Assembly: GCF_004307995.1 (NCBI RefSeq)
Contig: NZ_SIRE01000004.1
Coordinates: 62,001-126,000, forward strand
Reading direction: 5' to 3'
Length of the DNA: 64,000 bases
From: Paenibacillus thalictri
GTDB taxonomy: Bacteria; Bacillota; Bacilli; Paenibacillales; NBRC-103111
Under the pieces are notes generated by a model. It saw only the letters and a program-made list of their open reading frames with translations, did no database searches and was not told the DNA's origin. Both the position numbers and the translations under genes were made by a program. Positions 19,141 to 28,277 of this stretch are shown here, in pieces (within the stretch, counting starts at the first letter, position 1; each line of letters opens with the position of its first letter).

Positions 19141-19872
19141 CTACCTTGGATAAGTAAGAACCGAATCGCAATAATCGCAGTTTTTCTTTTCTCCGCGCTG
19201 CAGCACGCTTTTGGCTCCGCAACCGGAACATTCCACCGTTTTGGGCGCACGTTTAACCTTTTTGGACATCCTTGCAGGAGCTTCGTCAAAATCCAAATCC
19301 TCGAGTCCCGCTCCTGTCAACTCAAAATTAATCGTAAACGAACCATCGGATTCATGAATTCCCCAATGTGATGGCGCGAGATGCCTAAAATCCGCATCAA
19401 AAGACATATCCTCAATCATCCGCAGCTCGATCATGCGCAGCAAATCGTTCCGCACGATACTTTCGCGTTTATTTACGGCTTTGGCAATATCTTGAACGGA
19501 TGTTACCTCTTGATAATAAATGAGGTCATAATATTTCTTGTACCTGGCTTCGAGTTGGATTGTCTTCACCCAACTGATGATCCCAAGCAAAAATCCCGGG
19601 ATACCCAGAACAGCCACACATCCATAATAAAAGTCACGCCCGTCCCCGTCTCCGAGGACGCTGGCCCTTTTGTACATATACGCTAATGTAAAAAAGAGAA
19701 AGAGCAGCAGACAGGTTTTGCTGATAAGTTTATAATCGAGGATCCGGTGATAGCTCAAATTGACATGTTTGATTACCCGTATAAGTGTAAGCAGGACCGC
19801 CACCGGAAAAAAAAGAAACCAGAACCACGCAATCAGCTTGCCACTTATTGCGGGCTTGTCGCTAGTATACAC
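19141..19872 (-). CDS. Membrane protein with winged-helix-like segment and C-terminal zinc ribbon
   Basis: Three hydrophobic segments lie in the first ~110 residues. Then comes a charged segment resembling a winged helix (QDIAKAVNKRESIVRNDLLR) and a C-terminal zinc ribbon with CSGCG and CDYC. The function is unknown to me. The frame is open from a TTG at 19917, but GTG 19872 is preceded by AAGGGGG about nine bases upstream, so I use that start (243 residues). A remnant of a paralogue's zinc ribbon lies just upstream at 19925-20003, so the gene was once duplicated in tandem. Confidence 0.65.
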   Translation of the reverse strand: MYTSDKPAISGKLIAWFWFLFFPVAVLLTLIRVIKHVNLSYHRILDYKLISKTCLLLFLFFTLAYMYKRASVLGDGDGRDFYYGCVAVLGIPGFLLGIISWVKTIQLEARYKKYYDLIYYQEVTSVQDIAKAVNKRESIVRNDLLRMIELRMIEDMSFDADFRHLAPSHWGIHESDGSFTINFELTGAGLEDLDFDEAPARMSKKVKRAPKTVECSGCGAKSVLQRGEKKNCDYCDSVLTYPR

Positions 19873-20227
19873 GTTTGCGTTCCCCCTTCTGTACAGGCCC
19901 AAGGGCCTCTTCTGCAAGCATTTTTTAATAAGTGAGCGCCGAACCGCAATATTCGCAATTTTTTTTCGCTGCCGTCCATAACGGTTTTAGAACCGCTGAA
20001 AATATTTCCTAGTTGCGTATATTAACTATACTACGAAACCACTTCCTTTAGTGATTCATTTTTTCCAAATCTATGAATATGAGCCAGCTTGCTTGAAGAG
20101 ATAGACGATTTCTGCCCGCCCACGTTGGCTGTATGTTTCCTCACCCGGAACTTGTCTCCTGAGGGATAAAAGTCGCACGTTTGGGCAGGATATTGGATAA
20201 TTTCGGAATATAGGAGTTGCGCAGAAA
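19873..20227. other. Divergent intergenic region with a gene remnant
   Basis: 355 bases between the zinc-ribbon gene and the DUF421 gene. It contains the fragment described at 19925-20003 and the AGGAG ribosome site for the DUF421 gene at 20212-20216. I found no convincing promoter in it. Confidence 0.5.
19925..20003 (-). pseudogene. Remnant of a zinc-ribbon paralogue (C-terminal ~25 residues, frameshifted)
   Basis: On the minus strand one frame reads SGSKTVMDGSEKK and, after a shift within a run of eight A, a second frame reads NCEYCGSALTY and a stop. This matches the C-terminus of the neighbouring gene (CSGCGAKSVLQRGEKK, then NCDYCDSVLTYPR). The rest of the paralogue is gone. The first cysteine pair is also lost. 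It looks like the decayed tail of a tandem duplicate. Confidence 0.7.
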
Positions 20228-20977
20228 TTGAATTTCTTCAAAGGCCAGCCGTCACTGGACCTCATGGACTGGATTTTAAGGGCGGGGATCAGCTTTATAT
20301 TTCTCCTGCTGCTGGCCAAAATGATGGGACAACGCTCTATTTCCCAGCTTCGGCTGCTCGATTTCATCATTGCCCTTACGTTAGGCAATATAATAGCCCA
20401 CCCGCTTTCTGACGAACAATTAGGCATGTCCGGAGCCATCATAACCAGTGTCGTATTGGTTGCATTATACATCGCCGCTACTTGGCTTGGCTTGAAGTGG
20501 CCGCCGTTTAAGAGATTTCTGGAGCCGCTGCCTGTCACACTCATTCAAAACGGACACATTGATTTTCACAATTTAAGCAAAGCCAGAATATCGATGCATT
20601 ATTTATTTTCCGAGCTGCGCAAGGAAAAAGTCGACGATATTGCCAAAGTCGCTCTGGCAATCTGGGAACCGGGAGGCATTATTTCCGTTTTCCTAAATAC
20701 GACTTATCAGCCGCTCACCCCAGCCGATATGAACAAACAGCCGGCAGCATTTTCGCTGACTCAACCCGTCGTTATTGATGGAAAGATCGAATATCCGCTG
20801 CTCAGGCAATTAGGAAAAGATACGGAATGGCTCATAAATCAACTTGCCGCTGAGCATGCCAAGCTGAGTGAGGTCATCCTCGCGACCATAGACAACAGCT
20901 GTAATGTCAAAGTAGTCTTATCCCGCAGAACAAATGAACGAATAGAAAAAAGACTTCAGCCGCCAAACGTTGACTGA
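20228..20977 (+). CDS. DUF421 (YetF-like) membrane protein
   Basis: Three N-terminal helices are followed by the family block RSISQLRLLDFIIALTLGN (about 38-56) and a cytoplasmic YetF domain with PLPVTLIQNGHIDFHNLSKA. Members occur widely in spore formers; their exact role is not settled. Length 249 is slightly above the common ~220-230. The start is TTG 20228, with AGGAG at 20212-20216 eleven bases upstream; there is no better ATG. Its 3' end overlaps the terminator of the convergent membrane-protein gene. Confidence 0.85.
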   Translation: MNFFKGQPSLDLMDWILRAGISFIFLLLLAKMMGQRSISQLRLLDFIIALTLGNIIAHPLSDEQLGMSGAIITSVVLVALYIAATWLGLKWPPFKRFLEPLPVTLIQNGHIDFHNLSKARISMHYLFSELRKEKVDDIAKVALAIWEPGGIISVFLNTTYQPLTPADMNKQPAAFSLTQPVVIDGKIEYPLLRQLGKDTEWLINQLAAEHAKLSEVILATIDNSCNVKVVLSRRTNERIEKRLQPPNVD

Positions 20978-20981
20978 AGTC
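20945..20981 (-). terminator. Terminator of the 21009-21857 gene, inside the DUF421 3' end
   Basis: GACTTCAG (20952-20959) and CTGAAGTC (20974-20981) form an 8-base stem. On the minus strand the hairpin is followed by TTTTTT, so it terminates the leftward gene. It overlaps the last codons of the DUF421 gene. Confidence 0.7.
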
Positions 20982-21008
20982 CCACTTCCTTTATACGAGC
21001 AGATAAGA

Positions 21009-21857
21009 CTATCCGAACCATTCTCTCCTGACACCTTTGGAATCCCTTATCTTATCGAAAAACGCATATGCCCCCGCTGCAAGCGAGACGGCAAAACAAC
21101 AGCAAGCAATAACCGGAAATAACGACCACTCCTGAACGGATCCGCCTAAATAAGTTTGCCAACCGATCGATACGAGTCCTAAAATGTACGTAGTTCCCGC
21201 GATATGAACAAGATTTCCCCGCGTTTGAGCTGAAGGCGTCTTCCGGCTGACAAGCCAAGCGACTGCCGGCATCGCTTGAATTGCATGAAAACCAAGACCG
21301 TGCAGCCAGATCAAGTTGCCATGCAACCCGACTGTCCGGCCACCGTTAAAAGATATCCATATTCCGGCCGCAAAGGAGATCAGCACAGCGATCATCGCAT
21401 AACGAATGCCTGTAACGAGCACCGGATGGGCCGTGTAAGCTTTGCTGCGAAAATAATGGACGGCCAGAAACAAATAACACAACACAAGCAGCAAAGCGAC
21501 AAAAGTAAATATGGAGCCTACCGTCACGTCAAAAGGCGCTGCCCCCTTTACGAACCTTGGATTTACGCCGCGGAAGTTCTGGACATTTTCGGCAAAATAA
21601 CAATACAACGCCAGTATGATATACGACCACCGGAAAAATACCCGGCCTTTCGCGCTCATGGCCGAAAATGGTGCAATTGCCGCCGTCGAAAGCAAAAACA
21701 CACCCAGCGCCGCATCAAAAGAAAATGCATTCGCCACATTCCCGCGCGGAGCGACCTCCCCTCCGTACAACACGACCCATACCGCGCAAATCCCGGCAAG
21801 CAGAAAACCAAACAAACCGGTAAGCGCCAATCCTTTTTCTTGTGCAAATAAATTCAT
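21009..21857 (-). CDS. Multi-spanning membrane protein, unknown function
   Basis: 282 residues with about seven to eight hydrophobic helices (first LALTGLFGFLLAGICAVWVV). A histidine-containing helix region reads LHGNLIWLHGLGFHAIQAMP. I do not recognise the family. The open frame extends to 22139, but the extension overlaps the previous gene and a terminator and is not protein-like. ATG 21857 follows GAGGAGAGGGA on the minus strand and is clearly the start. The upstream terminator at 22016-22049 suggests its own transcription unit. Confidence 0.72.
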   Translation of the reverse strand: MNLFAQEKGLALTGLFGFLLAGICAVWVVLYGGEVAPRGNVANAFSFDAALGVFLLSTAAIAPFSAMSAKGRVFFRWSYIILALYCYFAENVQNFRGVNPRFVKGAAPFDVTVGSIFTFVALLLVLCYLFLAVHYFRSKAYTAHPVLVTGIRYAMIAVLISFAAGIWISFNGGRTVGLHGNLIWLHGLGFHAIQAMPAVAWLVSRKTPSAQTRGNLVHIAGTTYILGLVSIGWQTYLGGSVQEWSLFPVIACCCFAVSLAAGAYAFFDKIRDSKGVRREWFG

Positions 21858-22015
21858 ACATTCCCTCTCCTCGCCGATCATACTTGCAATGGCTTTATTG
21901 TACAGAGAGGAACACTTTTCAAAAACGTGCTGGAGACCGTTTTTATTGTCGTTCTTGAAATGGAGGCCGGCATCATACCTGCGGCCGATACCGGGTCCGC
22001 CCGAAGTGCCGAAAC

Positions 22016-22049
22016 AAAAAAACCTGCCGCCGCAAATCCCGGCAACAGG
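22016..22049 (-). terminator. Terminator after the copper-amine-oxidase-N-domain gene
   Basis: On the minus strand CCTGTTGCCG (complement of 22040-22049) pairs with CGGCGGCAGG (complement of 22023-22032), counting two G-U pairs, and TTTTTTT follows. It begins about 24 bases after the stop at 22073. Confidence 0.85.
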
Positions 22050-22072
22050 CCTTTCGCATACTTGCTCATGTA

Positions 22073-22726
22073 TTAAAAAATAACAATCCCGTTGATTGCG
22101 CTGGAATCGCCAACCGGTTGAAGACCGGTAATTTGCCAATCGCCATTTTTCTGCGGTTCGACAGTCACCTTCACCGTGCCTTGACCGGCGCTGCCTGACG
22201 AAGTTTTCAGATGAAAGGTCACCTCGTAGCTGGTGCCCGTTTCTCCTGCTGGAACGCCGCCAGCGATTTCATAATTGTCCACCCAAGGGCTGGAGACGCC
22301 GGTGACCCAATTTAACTCTTTGTACGATGAGAGCGTCCGCTTCCGCAGCTCCGGCGAAAGCAAAGCATATTGAGCCGCACCGTTGCGTTTTTTCACCCAC
22401 TCGGCCCATTTGTTCACCGCTTCATCTGCGGAAGCCGGAGCCAAAGCGCTCTGCAGCAAGTCGATTTGCCGCTGCAACGACGCAGTGTCAGGCATTTCCA
22501 CATTCACCGTCCGTGTAACTTCATCCCATCGCACATCCGCTCCAAGCCCTTCGGACACCGTACGAATCGGCACCATCGTATTGCCGTCGATCATTTGCGG
22601 CGGCACTTCGGGAGCGAAAAGGGCCCCGTTAATCACCAGCTTGGCGCCTCCGGCCGAATAAGCGACACCGCCGAACATTCCAAAAACCGTCGTCAAAGCA
22701 AGCAGCGCAATCCATTTTCTCCGCAT
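22073..22726 (-). CDS. Secreted protein with copper amine oxidase N-terminal-like domain
   Basis: A signal peptide (about 1-25, ending GVAYSAGG) is followed by the domain read as KLVINGALFAPEVPPQMIDG and MVPIRTVSEGLGADVRWDEV, the hallmark of the copper_amine_oxidN domain, a substrate-independent stalk module common in Paenibacillus exported proteins. The C-terminal ~100 residues form an NTF2-like or cystatin-like region (KWAEWVKKRNGAAQYALLSP, then VTFHLKTSSG). No catalytic residues of amine oxidases are present. ATG 22726 follows AAAGGAGAG; the frame is open to 22762. It lies downstream of the iron-uptake genes. Confidence 0.82.
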   Translation of the reverse strand: MRRKWIALLALTTVFGMFGGVAYSAGGAKLVINGALFAPEVPPQMIDGNTMVPIRTVSEGLGADVRWDEVTRTVNVEMPDTASLQRQIDLLQSALAPASADEAVNKWAEWVKKRNGAAQYALLSPELRKRTLSSYKELNWVTGVSSPWVDNYEIAGGVPAGETGTSYEVTFHLKTSSGSAGQGTVKVTVEPQKNGDWQITGLQPVGDSSAINGIVIF

Positions 22727-22814
22727 GGAAACATCTCTCCTTTTAGGATTCGTATTATACAACTACCGACGTAACCGCAGGAGAAAAGGTTACAGCAAGG
22801 ACCGTCCGGACCGG

Positions 22815-23732
22815 TTATTTGGCCAAAAACTTCTCCGCGTCATCCAGCGACATTTTGTGCCCTATTGCCGAATAATCAAGCCACGGCTGGTCGGGAATCG
22901 GGTAAACATGACCCGCTTTGACCGCTTTTAAGCCCTGCCAAATCGGGCTGTTCTGCAGCTGAGCGTACAGCTTTTTAGCACCGTCTTCGTTGTTTACGAC
23001 GACAAAAATCGCATCCGCATCGTAATCCGGAAGCACTTCCTGCGAAATTACGTCAAACGCTTTATCTTTACTGATTTTTTCGACGCCTTTAGCCGGTTTG
23101 AGTCCCAGATCTTCGAACAAAATAGGCCCCATAGGCCGTCTTGCGCCAAACACACGCAGCTCTTTAGCCGTTATACGCACCGCCATGACGGTGCCGTCGC
23201 CGATTTTATTGTGAAGCAGTTGTTTGACGCGTTCCGTCTGTGCTTGATCGGCTTTGATGAAATCCTCGGCCTGCTGCTCCCGGTTTACAATTTTAGCGAC
23301 TTTTTTTAAATGGTCTCGCCACGTTCCATCGTCAAGATCAAAAACGACGGTTTTGGCAATCTTCTCGTATTTGGATACTTCTCCGGCATATTGTTTATCC
23401 GCAAAAATCAAGTCCGGCTTCAACGACAGCAGCGTTTCCATATCCGGTTCCGTTACGACTCCAAGCGGTTTCGTGTTGGTCAAGCGGTCCGCCACATGGG
23501 GCAGGAACGCTTTTAAATCCCCGCCAATCACAGAACCGACAGGCGTAACTCCAAGCGCAAGCAAATTGTTCGTCAAATGGATCGACAATGAGGCGATTTT
23601 GAGTTCCTTGTTGACCGGGGCCGTTTCATTTCCCGCCGCCGCGGCAGGCTGCTGAGGCTGAGCCGCCGGGCCGCCGCACGCAGATAATACACAAATAAAA
23701 ACCAAACTTAGCAGCAAAAGTGTTTTTTTCAT
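22815..23732 (-). CDS. Iron-siderophore ABC transporter substrate-binding lipoprotein
   Basis: 305 residues with a lipobox CVLSAC (Cys about residue 19) and a Peripla_BP_2 fold: KIASLSIHLTNNLLALGVTP, LLSLKPDLIFADKQYAGEVS, then a C-terminal VKAGHVYPIPDQPWLDY. This is the class III binding protein layout of FhuD/FecB/YxeB-like proteins, which catch Fe(III)-siderophores on the outer face of the membrane. It is the last transport gene of the Fur-controlled operon, downstream of two FecCD-type permeases. The siderophore cannot be told from sequence. Confidence 0.9.
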   Translation of the reverse strand: MKKTLLLLSLVFICVLSACGGPAAQPQQPAAAAGNETAPVNKELKIASLSIHLTNNLLALGVTPVGSVIGGDLKAFLPHVADRLTNTKPLGVVTEPDMETLLSLKPDLIFADKQYAGEVSKYEKIAKTVVFDLDDGTWRDHLKKVAKIVNREQQAEDFIKADQAQTERVKQLLHNKIGDGTVMAVRITAKELRVFGARRPMGPILFEDLGLKPAKGVEKISKDKAFDVISQEVLPDYDADAIFVVVNNEDGAKKLYAQLQNSPIWQGLKAVKAGHVYPIPDQPWLDYSAIGHKMSLDDAEKFLAK

Positions 23733-23755
23733 AGTTTCTCCTCAATCCGTATGTT

Positions 23756-24772
23756 TTATTTGGTTTTTTGCAGCAAATATAGAAAATAAGGGGCACCGAC
23801 CGCAGCCACCACGACACCTGCCGGAATCGCGTTTGGTTGAAAAATCGAACGGCCGATAGTATCGGCAACCACCAAAATAACAAGGCCGATCAGAGCAGAA
23901 ATCGGCATAAAATGCTGATGCATCGGGCCGACGAGACGGCGGGCCAAATGCGGAGCGACAAGGCCGATAAAACCGACTCCGCCCGCCATCGATACGCTGG
24001 CGCACGATAAAGCGACGGCTGCGGTGAGTAGCAGATGGCGTTTTCTGCGCACCGATGTTCCGATTCCGATCGCGACCTCATCGCCCAGCGAAAACGCATT
24101 TAGCGATTTGGTTTGACACAATACATAAGGAACAATCAGGACAATCCATGGCAGTAACGCATACACATGAACCCAATCCCGTCCCCAGACGTTTCCGATC
24201 AGCCACCTTGAGGCAAACGCGTAGGTTTTGTCGTCCAGAGTTAGCGATAAATATAACGTAGCGGCGCTAAAAGCGGCGGCAACCGCAATGCCGATTAAGA
24301 TCAGCCGGATGGGCAGCCAGCCTTTTTGCCGGTCAAATGCCAGCAGTACAATGATTGCCGCCGTAACCGCACCTCCCGCGAAAGTAAACAGCGGTATCAG
24401 AAGCGAGATAGCCCCGCTCATCGCATGAAAATAAGTCAGATAAACGATCAATCCCAGCGAAGCCCCCGCGTGAATGCCGAGAATACCGGGATCGGCCAGC
24501 TCGTTCCTTGATAGTCCTTGCAAAATGGCGCCGGAAATGCCCAGACCGATGCCGGCCAGCATCGTCACTAAAATGCGCGGCAGCCGAAAATCGAACAAAA
24601 CCATCGTATCGTCCGGACTGCCTTGTCCGACAAGCGTTTTTATAAGGCCTAACGGTGAAATTCGAATCGTCCCGGTATTCAAGCTGATCATAATGGTGGC
24701 GAAACAAATCAGAAGCAGGATAAACCCTACCGTAAGTGCTTTTTTCCGTCTGGCTTGCGTCTGCTGCCACAT
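23756..24772 (-). CDS. Iron-siderophore ABC transporter permease (FecCD family), second
   Basis: 338 residues, about nine to ten helices, with family blocks DFRLPRILVTMLAGIGLGIS, ADPGILGIHAGASLGLIVYL and the coupling region around GFIGLVAPHLARRLVGPMHQ. It forms the channel with the preceding permease. Its ATG follows directly after the TAA of the upstream permease gene, so the two are probably translationally coupled. Confidence 0.93.
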   Translation of the reverse strand: MWQQTQARRKKALTVGFILLLICFATIMISLNTGTIRISPLGLIKTLVGQGSPDDTMVLFDFRLPRILVTMLAGIGLGISGAILQGLSRNELADPGILGIHAGASLGLIVYLTYFHAMSGAISLLIPLFTFAGGAVTAAIIVLLAFDRQKGWLPIRLILIGIAVAAAFSAATLYLSLTLDDKTYAFASRWLIGNVWGRDWVHVYALLPWIVLIVPYVLCQTKSLNAFSLGDEVAIGIGTSVRRKRHLLLTAAVALSCASVSMAGGVGFIGLVAPHLARRLVGPMHQHFMPISALIGLVILVVADTIGRSIFQPNAIPAGVVVAAVGAPYFLYLLQKTK

Positions 24773-25819
24773 TTACAAGCTCCTCTTTTCTTTATAAGCA
24801 AGGTACAAGAAGAATGGCGCGCCGACAAGCGCAACCATCGCACCAATCGCCAGTTCCCTGGGCGGATTGACCATTCTTGCGCCCAGATCGGCGAATACGA
24901 GCAGCACCGCCCCCAGCAACGCCGAAACCGGGATAATATAACGGTAATCGACCCCAACCAGCTTGCGGGAAATATGGGGAATCACCAGCCCGACAAACCC
25001 GATCGAACCGACAGCCGAGACGGATACGCCGGCAAGGACCAATGCTCCGATCATGCCAAGCAAGCGAACCCGCTTGGTTTTGACGCCTAAATTCGCCGCA
25101 ACTTCGTCCCCTAAAGAAATTAACGAGATGGAACGGCTCAGCGCCAATACTCCGATAATTGCGATGATGATAATGGGTATTAACAGCTTAAGATGAGACC
25201 ATCTGACTCCGGCAACGCCTCCCGCGTACCAAAAGGCCAAATCCTGGCTCAGCTCATAATAAATAGCGATGCCCGAACTGAGCGAATGCAGCAGCGCTGC
25301 AACGACAGCGCCGGAAATCGTCAGCTTAAGCGGCGTCAGTCCTCCGGCCGAAGTGGAACTGAGCAAAAAAATAGACAGCGCGCTGAATGCCGCGCCCATA
25401 AACGACATCACAACCAGCATGGAGTACGGCATATTGGGGAAAAACGCAAAACTTAACGCCACCATCAGCGTCGCTCCCGCATTGATCCCCAAAATGCCCG
25501 AATCGGCCAATGGATTCCGCGTCACTCCTTGCATTAACGCCCCGGCGACCGCAAATGCGGCCCCCATCACTGCCGCTCCCAATACCCTCGGCAATCGCAA
25601 TTCATGGATAATCTGGTGTGTGGTCACAGCCGGATTATAGTGAACTACCGCCGTCCATACCGTTCCAAGGGTCATCTCTTTTGCGCCGAAAGATATAGCC
25701 AAAAACATAGAGAACAATAATGCAGCCGCCGATAAAGTTATAATCAAACCAAACCACGGACCGCTTATCCGCGTAACCCGACTTCTTCCCGGTGCCTGAT
25801 GTAGATCGCGCGAACTCAT
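24773..25819 (-). CDS. Iron-siderophore ABC transporter permease (FecCD family), first
   Basis: 348 residues with the FecCD blocks LRLPRVLGAAVMGAAFAVAG, RNPLADSGILGINAGATLMV and GSIGFVGLVIPHISRKLVGV. ATG 25819 overlaps the ATPase stop by one base (TAATG). The open frame runs back to 25867 inside the ATPase gene, but that extension is unlikely. It forms a heterodimer with the downstream permease. Confidence 0.93.
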   Translation of the reverse strand: MSSRDLHQAPGRSRVTRISGPWFGLIITLSAAALLFSMFLAISFGAKEMTLGTVWTAVVHYNPAVTTHQIIHELRLPRVLGAAVMGAAFAVAGALMQGVTRNPLADSGILGINAGATLMVALSFAFFPNMPYSMLVVMSFMGAAFSALSIFLLSSTSAGGLTPLKLTISGAVVAALLHSLSSGIAIYYELSQDLAFWYAGGVAGVRWSHLKLLIPIIIIAIIGVLALSRSISLISLGDEVAANLGVKTKRVRLLGMIGALVLAGVSVSAVGSIGFVGLVIPHISRKLVGVDYRYIIPVSALLGAVLLVFADLGARMVNPPRELAIGAMVALVGAPFFLYLAYKEKRSL

Positions 25820-26649
25820 TAAGAACCGATTCCTTCGCTTGTGGCACACAGCTCGAAAGGTAAACATAAGGGAACTCCCGTGCGGGGATCGGCTAGAATA
25901 TCGGCTTCGATTCCGAACACTTTGCGCAGAACCTCCTGAGTCACCACCTGCTCGGGAGTCCCCTCACTCATCACCTTTCCGTGCTGGATCGCCACCATAT
26001 GATGGGCATAACGGGCTGCGTGGTTCAAATCGTGCACCACCATCACAATCGTGCGCTCTTCTTCTGCGTTCAGCTTTTGCAGCAGCTTCAATATTTCCAG
26101 CTGATGGGCCATATCCAGAAACGTGGTCGGTTCGTCGAGAAACAGATACTCCGTTTTTTGGGCCAACGCCATGGCAATCCACGCCCGCTGCCGCTGTCCT
26201 CCGGAAAGCTTATCGACCGGACGGTCGGCGAATTCGCTCATCCCCGTTACTTCAATTGCCCAATGAATGACATCCCTGTCTTCCGAGCCAAGCGAGCCAA
26301 AGCCTTTCTGGTGCGGGAACCTTCCGTAGGAAATAAGCTCGCTGACCGTCAAGCCTTCCGGCGCGGTCGGATTTTGCGGCAAAATAGCAAGCTGCTTGGC
26401 CACATCTTTGGTCGCTTGCTCGTGTATCGATTTTCCGTCCAGATAGACGGTTCCGCCCCTCGGTTTGATGATTCTTGCCATCGCTTTGAGTATCGTTGAT
26501 TTGCCCGAGCCGTTCGAACCGACAAGCGCCGTGATTTTGCCGGGAGGAATCGATAAATTCAAATCGCTCACAATCAAACGGTCATCGTAAGCGACGTCCA
26601 TTTGTTTGGTAAATAACCTGTTCGCACCATGCGTCATCTCATAGACCAT
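25819..26649 (-). CDS. Iron-siderophore ABC transporter ATP-binding protein
   Basis: A complete ABC ATPase. Walker A is GSNGSGKST (about 44-52), signature [15 protein letters not shown] (about 144), Walker [18 protein letters not shown]-loop [10 protein letters not shown]. It resembles FhuC/FecE/YusV-type ATPases, which may serve several siderophore receptors. First gene of the operon, behind a sigma-A promoter with a Fur box at the start site. Start ATG 26649 has AAGG just upstream; ATG at residue 5 is a possible alternative. Confidence 0.93.
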   Translation of the reverse strand: MVYEMTHGANRLFTKQMDVAYDDRLIVSDLNLSIPPGKITALVGSNGSGKSTILKAMARIIKPRGGTVYLDGKSIHEQATKDVAKQLAILPQNPTAPEGLTVSELISYGRFPHQKGFGSLGSEDRDVIHWAIEVTGMSEFADRPVDKLSGGQRQRAWIAMALAQKTEYLFLDEPTTFLDMAHQLEILKLLQKLNAEEERTIVMVVHDLNHAARYAHHMVAIQHGKVMSEGTPEQVVTQEVLRKVFGIEADILADPRTGVPLCLPFELCATSEGIGS

Positions 26650-26695
26650 CCTTGCCTATGTCAATTTGACTAACAACAAACATATAAGTCATTAC

Positions 26696-26747
26696 GAATG
26701 ATAATCATTTTCAAAAGAATTTTATATGCCCGCATATATATTGTCAA
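26696..26747 (-). promoter_or_regulatory. Fur-regulated promoter of the siderophore transporter operon
   Basis: On the minus strand TTGACA (complement of 26742-26747), 17 bases, TAAAAT (complement of 26719-26724). A Fur box lies at about 26696-26713 around the expected start of transcription. It reads TGATAATCATTTTCA (26699-26713) on the plus strand, one mismatch from the 7-1-7 consensus. Iron-loaded Fur should block this promoter. Confidence 0.82.
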
Positions 26748-26764
26748 TAGAAGTTCTGTAACGC

Positions 26765-26811
26765 AAAAAACGGACCGGGCGGAAAATTGCAAATTACCGC
26801 CTGGCCCGTTT
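26765..26811 (-). terminator. Terminator of the M24 peptidase gene
   Basis: On the minus strand AAACGGGCCAGGCGG pairs with CCGCCCGGTCCGTTT (two mismatches), followed by TTTTTT. It lies 84 bases past the stop at 26895 and just upstream of the siderophore operon promoter. Confidence 0.75.
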
Positions 26812-26894
26812 ATTTCGGGTTACATTCAATCATTTATGTCCCTATCGGTGACATTTGTTTCAAAATATAGGGATGCATTGCAGATGCGCCTACA

Positions 26895-28085
26895 TCAAAC
26901 GCGCAATACGCCTTCGCGGGAAACCGACAGCTTTTCGAAACCGTCCGGAGTGATGGCATAGCTGTTTTCGATCCCGACGACACCACGCTGCGGAAACGTA
27001 AACTTAGGCTCTACCGCAATCACCATCCCGGGCTGCAGCGGATACGTAAACCCTTTGGCCAATACGGGCAATTCGTCGATCTCCAATCCGATGCCGTGGC
27101 CGAGAAATTTTACTTGATCGTTCGCATACCCCATAAAATGGAGGGCTAACCCGGCTTTTTCGGCAAGATCCAACGAATTAAAATAGAGGTGCTCGCTGAT
27201 GGTCCCCGGCTTCAGGAGTTGTTCCGTGCTGCGTATGATTTGTTCGCTGACCGCATAAGCTTCGGCCAGATCGCCGGGAAGTTCGCCGATCACAGCCGTG
27301 CGGGTCTGGTCTATCACATATCCGTCGATGCAGCACCCAATATCGAGGAGTATCGGCTCGTCCCGCTCGAATTTGCGGCGTCCCGCGCTTTGCGGACTGG
27401 CAGGACTGAGACCTTGCCCTCCGGCCGGGCCGTCAAAATAAGTCGGCATGGCCGCCGCCGCACCGCCGCCAACCATACCGGTGATCGTTTCTTGATTGTA
27501 TCCGCGCATCCGCATCAAACCAAGATGGCCTCTTCGCCGGATATAATATTCGATTTCGCTCATCAATTCGAATTCGGCCATTCCGGGCCGAAGCAGGCCC
27601 AACGCATGCTCCAGCGCTTCGTCGATCAACCGGGCCGCAGCTCGAATGCGATCCAGCTCGTAAGCGCTTTTGATCATCCGCGTCTCGCGGATCATCGCGG
27701 AACCGTCGGCCCATTGCACACCCGGCAGCATCGTCTGCAGCCGCTGAAACTGCTGTACCGGCAGCACATCGTATTCGGTAGCGACAACCGGCTGTTTCTG
27801 CTGCCCGCCGCCGAATACTTGCGGAAACCGCGCTTTCAGCCGTTCTCCCCAAGAACGGAAAGATCCGATCGGCTCTACTTCGACCTGCGCTTCTTCTTCG
27901 GCGCGGACCACGCTCCGCCGCACATAAAACACCGGATCCCCTTCCACCGGAACAAATAAATAGCCTGTTTGCATCGAGCCGCACAAATAATAAATATCTA
28001 CATTTTGCGCAACAAGAAATCCGCCGGTCTGCTTCTCCCGCATTTTTTGCTGCAGACGGGCAATACGTTCACTGTAATCGATCAT
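26895..28085 (-). CDS. M24-family metallopeptidase (Xaa-Pro aminopeptidase-like)
   Basis: 396 residues: a creatinase-like N-terminal domain (about 1-135) and a C-terminal pita-bread domain. Metal ligands are readable as Asp in LLDIGCCIDGYVIDQTRT, His in FLGHGIGLEIDE, Glu in AVEPKF and Glu in GIENSY. It would release N-terminal residues before proline or act on a related dipeptide. An unusual Gly/Ala/Pro/Ser-rich insert (about residues 200-232) lies inside the catalytic domain. It follows the SDR/sugar-transport cluster after a 192-base gap and may or may not belong to it. Confidence 0.85.
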   Translation of the reverse strand: MIDYSERIARLQQKMREKQTGGFLVAQNVDIYYLCGSMQTGYLFVPVEGDPVFYVRRSVVRAEEEAQVEVEPIGSFRSWGERLKARFPQVFGGGQQKQPVVATEYDVLPVQQFQRLQTMLPGVQWADGSAMIRETRMIKSAYELDRIRAAARLIDEALEHALGLLRPGMAEFELMSEIEYYIRRRGHLGLMRMRGYNQETITGMVGGGAAAAMPTYFDGPAGGQGLSPASPQSAGRRKFERDEPILLDIGCCIDGYVIDQTRTAVIGELPGDLAEAYAVSEQIIRSTEQLLKPGTISEHLYFNSLDLAEKAGLALHFMGYANDQVKFLGHGIGLEIDELPVLAKGFTYPLQPGMVIAVEPKFTFPQRGVVGIENSYAITPDGFEKLSVSREGVLRV

Positions 28086-28277
28086 ATAATTAAACTCTCC
28101 TTGTTCATGATATCGGCAAGCGAAAGTTACGAGTAAAACACCGCCGAAAGCGCGTTCACCGCAAGGCCTGTATTACTTAAACATACCGGGAACCGCGGGA
28201 AAATGCAAAACTTTATCGTGATCAAGGCAAAAAAGGACACTCCCTTATTCGGGATGCCCCATGCCAAACCAGCTCGT

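Noticed and set aside
21878-22069. 63-codon minus-strand frame with a hydrophobic start, three bases after the 22073 gene stop
   Set aside because: It has no ribosome site and contains the strong terminator hairpin with seven T at 22016-22049.
22017-22139. N-terminal extension of the 21009-21857 membrane protein
   Set aside because: It runs through the terminator and into the previous gene, and ATG 21857 has an excellent ribosome site.
22815-26649. The FecCD-type transporter as the haem importer for the NEAT locus
   Set aside because: The binding protein looks siderophore-type and the genes are more than 30 kb from the NEAT genes; only the shared Fur control links them.
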